Origin: Xanthomonas sp. 3793
GTDB taxonomy: Bacteria > Pseudomonadota > Gammaproteobacteria > Xanthomonadales > Xanthomonadaceae
Reading direction: 5' to 3'
Assembly: GCF_024806835.1 (NCBI RefSeq)
Contig: NZ_JANTYU010000002.1
Span: forward strand, 248,001 to 312,000
Length of the DNA stretch: 64,000 bases
In this document: piece by piece, positions 63,064-64,000 of the stretch
How positions within the stretch are numbered: position 1 is the first letter of the stretch
Layout of the letters: every line of letters starts with the position of its first letter
Program-made: the position numbers and the translations under genes
Notes under the pieces: generated by a model
Told to the model about the DNA's origin: nothing
What the model saw: the letters and a program-made list of their open reading frames with translations, nothing else
Databases searched by the model: none

Positions 63064-63663
63064 TCAGGCCCCCGTCGATGGATTGTCGGTGGCGGCGGCA
63101 TGCCGCGGCCGGCCGACCCACGGCAAGTGCTCGGGCAACTTGCCGCCATAGGTCTCCTTGACCCACGGATAGCTGCTCATGTCCTTCATCAGCATGCTCG
63201 CGCGCACCTCCACGTCGGGCATGGTGTTCTGGCCCACTTCGCGGAAGCCGAAGCTGCCATGGAACAGCAGCGCCGCATCGGCGCCATGGTCCAGGAACAC
63301 TTCGCAGGCCAGCTGCGGGTAGCGCAGCTCGGTGTAGCTCTGTACATCGGCATAGAACGCCCGCCCGACGCCGCCGCCGCGACGGCGGCTGGCGACCACG
63401 ATGCGGTCGATATAGAAAAATTCCGGGTGACGGTCCCGGAACCAGGCGAAATTGCTGCTGTCATGGGCACTGCCACTGCCGAACCCGACCAGGAAACCGG
63501 CCAGGTTGCCGTCGCGCTCGGCGACGCGGAAATATTCGGCATGCTCGTAGAAGCGTTGCAGCTTGTTTGAATCCAGCGGCAGGATCGCCAGTCCGGCATT
63601 GTTGTTCAGGGCCAGGACGGAATCGAGCTCGTGCTCGCGCACGTCGCGGATGACGATCGACAT
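63064..63663 (-). CDS. GNAT family N-acetyltransferase
   Basis: The protein has 199 residues from ATG 63663 (SIVIRDVREHELDSVLALNN). GNAT fold: GNLAGFLVGFGSGSA, YIDRIVVASRRRGGGVGRAF with the acetyl-CoA pyrophosphate loop, then EVFLDHGADAALLFHGSFGF. The C-terminal 40 residues (MLMKDMSSYPWVKETYGG) look family-specific. The acceptor is unknown. Directly upstream of minC on the same strand. Confidence 0.88.
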   Translation of the reverse strand: MSIVIRDVREHELDSVLALNNNAGLAILPLDSNKLQRFYEHAEYFRVAERDGNLAGFLVGFGSGSAHDSSNFAWFRDRHPEFFYIDRIVVASRRRGGGVGRAFYADVQSYTELRYPQLACEVFLDHGADAALLFHGSFGFREVGQNTMPDVEVRASMLMKDMSSYPWVKETYGGKLPEHLPWVGRPRHAAATDNPSTGA

Positions 63664-63903
63664 TGGGACTCCGTGGGGTAACGCTCTCGACCCGAAATCG
63701 GATCTGCGTCGGATTATTGCATGCGTGGCCTGAAGCGGCGACCCGCCGCGTGACCACGGCGGGCAAGTCGCCTTCGCGCCAAGCGCGCCAAGGCGGCGCG
63801 CAGGCGCAAACCCGGCCTTGCCGGCAGGCGCGTGCAGGCGCACACGTGCATGCATGACTTCCGGCAAGAGGGCAACGCCGGCGCTTGGGCCTAAGATGCC
63901 AGC

Positions 63904-64000
63904 ATGTTGGGATACCTCAGTCATACGCGCGTCCTGCGCTTCGCCGGCCTGTTCACCTGGGCGATGATCGCCATGCCCTTGGTGTTCATCTACTGGGCGC
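63904..64000 (+). CDS. Membrane protein, N-terminal fragment
   Basis: An ATG at 63904 opens a frame that runs off the window: LGYLSHTRVLRFAGLFTWAM, then IAMPLVFIYW. It begins with a basic stretch and one clear membrane helix. 32 residues are too few to name a family. Confidence 0.55.
   Translation, partial: MLGYLSHTRVLRFAGLFTWAMIAMPLVFIYWA

Noticed and set aside
1-64000. tRNA, rRNA, insertion sequence or prophage
   Set aside because: I found no cloverleaf, rRNA stretch, transposase, integrase or phage structural gene.

Overview
The window is chromosomal DNA of a plant-associated gammaproteobacterium, almost certainly Xanthomonas. The evidence is the high GC content, the lexA2-imuA-imuB-dnaE2 mutagenesis cassette, an M2-family ACE-like dipeptidase of the type known from Xanthomonas, a protein ending in the Xanthomonas VirB7/VirB4-interacting domain (XVIPCD) of type IV secretion effectors, an ECF sigma/FecR/TonB-receptor locus and palindromic intergenic repeats. 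I see no rRNA, tRNA, transposase, prophage or CRISPR array. Species and pathovar cannot be settled from this stretch.

Layout. 0-6.3 kb: end of a thioredoxin-reductase-like flavoprotein overlapping a UBP-type zinc-finger gene; a divergent pair of second-messenger hydrolases (EAL phosphodiesterase, MESH1-like HD alarmone hydrolase); a 0.9 kb array of inverted palindromic repeats; a UvrA2-type ABC protein. 6.4-13 kb: a Tat-exported GH3 beta-glucosidase and a paoABC-like molybdenum aldehyde oxidoreductase operon. 13-21 kb: ECF sigma factor, FecR-type anti-sigma, STN-domain TonB receptor, AppA-type histidine acid phosphatase and an endonuclease/exonuclease/phosphatase-jacalin fusion, which read together as a phosphoester-scavenging locus. 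21-28 kb: a Doc/AbrB toxin-antitoxin pair divergent from the SOS mutagenesis cassette, with a LexA-type operator between them.

28-39 kb: HDOD protein, a small exported-protein gene that appears frameshifted, OPT oligopeptide transporter, a MetA-like outer-membrane protein, an S9 peptidase with a strong terminator, an exported hypothetical protein, a PAS-AraC regulator and an orphan Imm21-like immunity protein. 39-44 kb: large-subunit catalase, aldo/keto reductase, lipoprotein carboxylesterase. 44-49.5 kb: gcvP behind a tandem glycine riboswitch, divergent from a Bcr/CflA efflux gene followed by a small conserved protein. 49.8-54 kb: the XVIPCD effector candidate and the ACE-like lipoprotein.

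54-60.5 kb: a lipid A remodelling unit (ArnT-like glycosyltransferase, PAP2 phosphatase, EptA-like phosphoethanolamine transferase) divergent from a response regulator/histidine kinase pair that probably controls it. 60.5-64 kb: a HEAGH-motif protein, the minC-minD-minE operon with a UUCG-loop terminator, a GNAT acetyltransferase, and the start of a membrane-protein gene cut by the window end.
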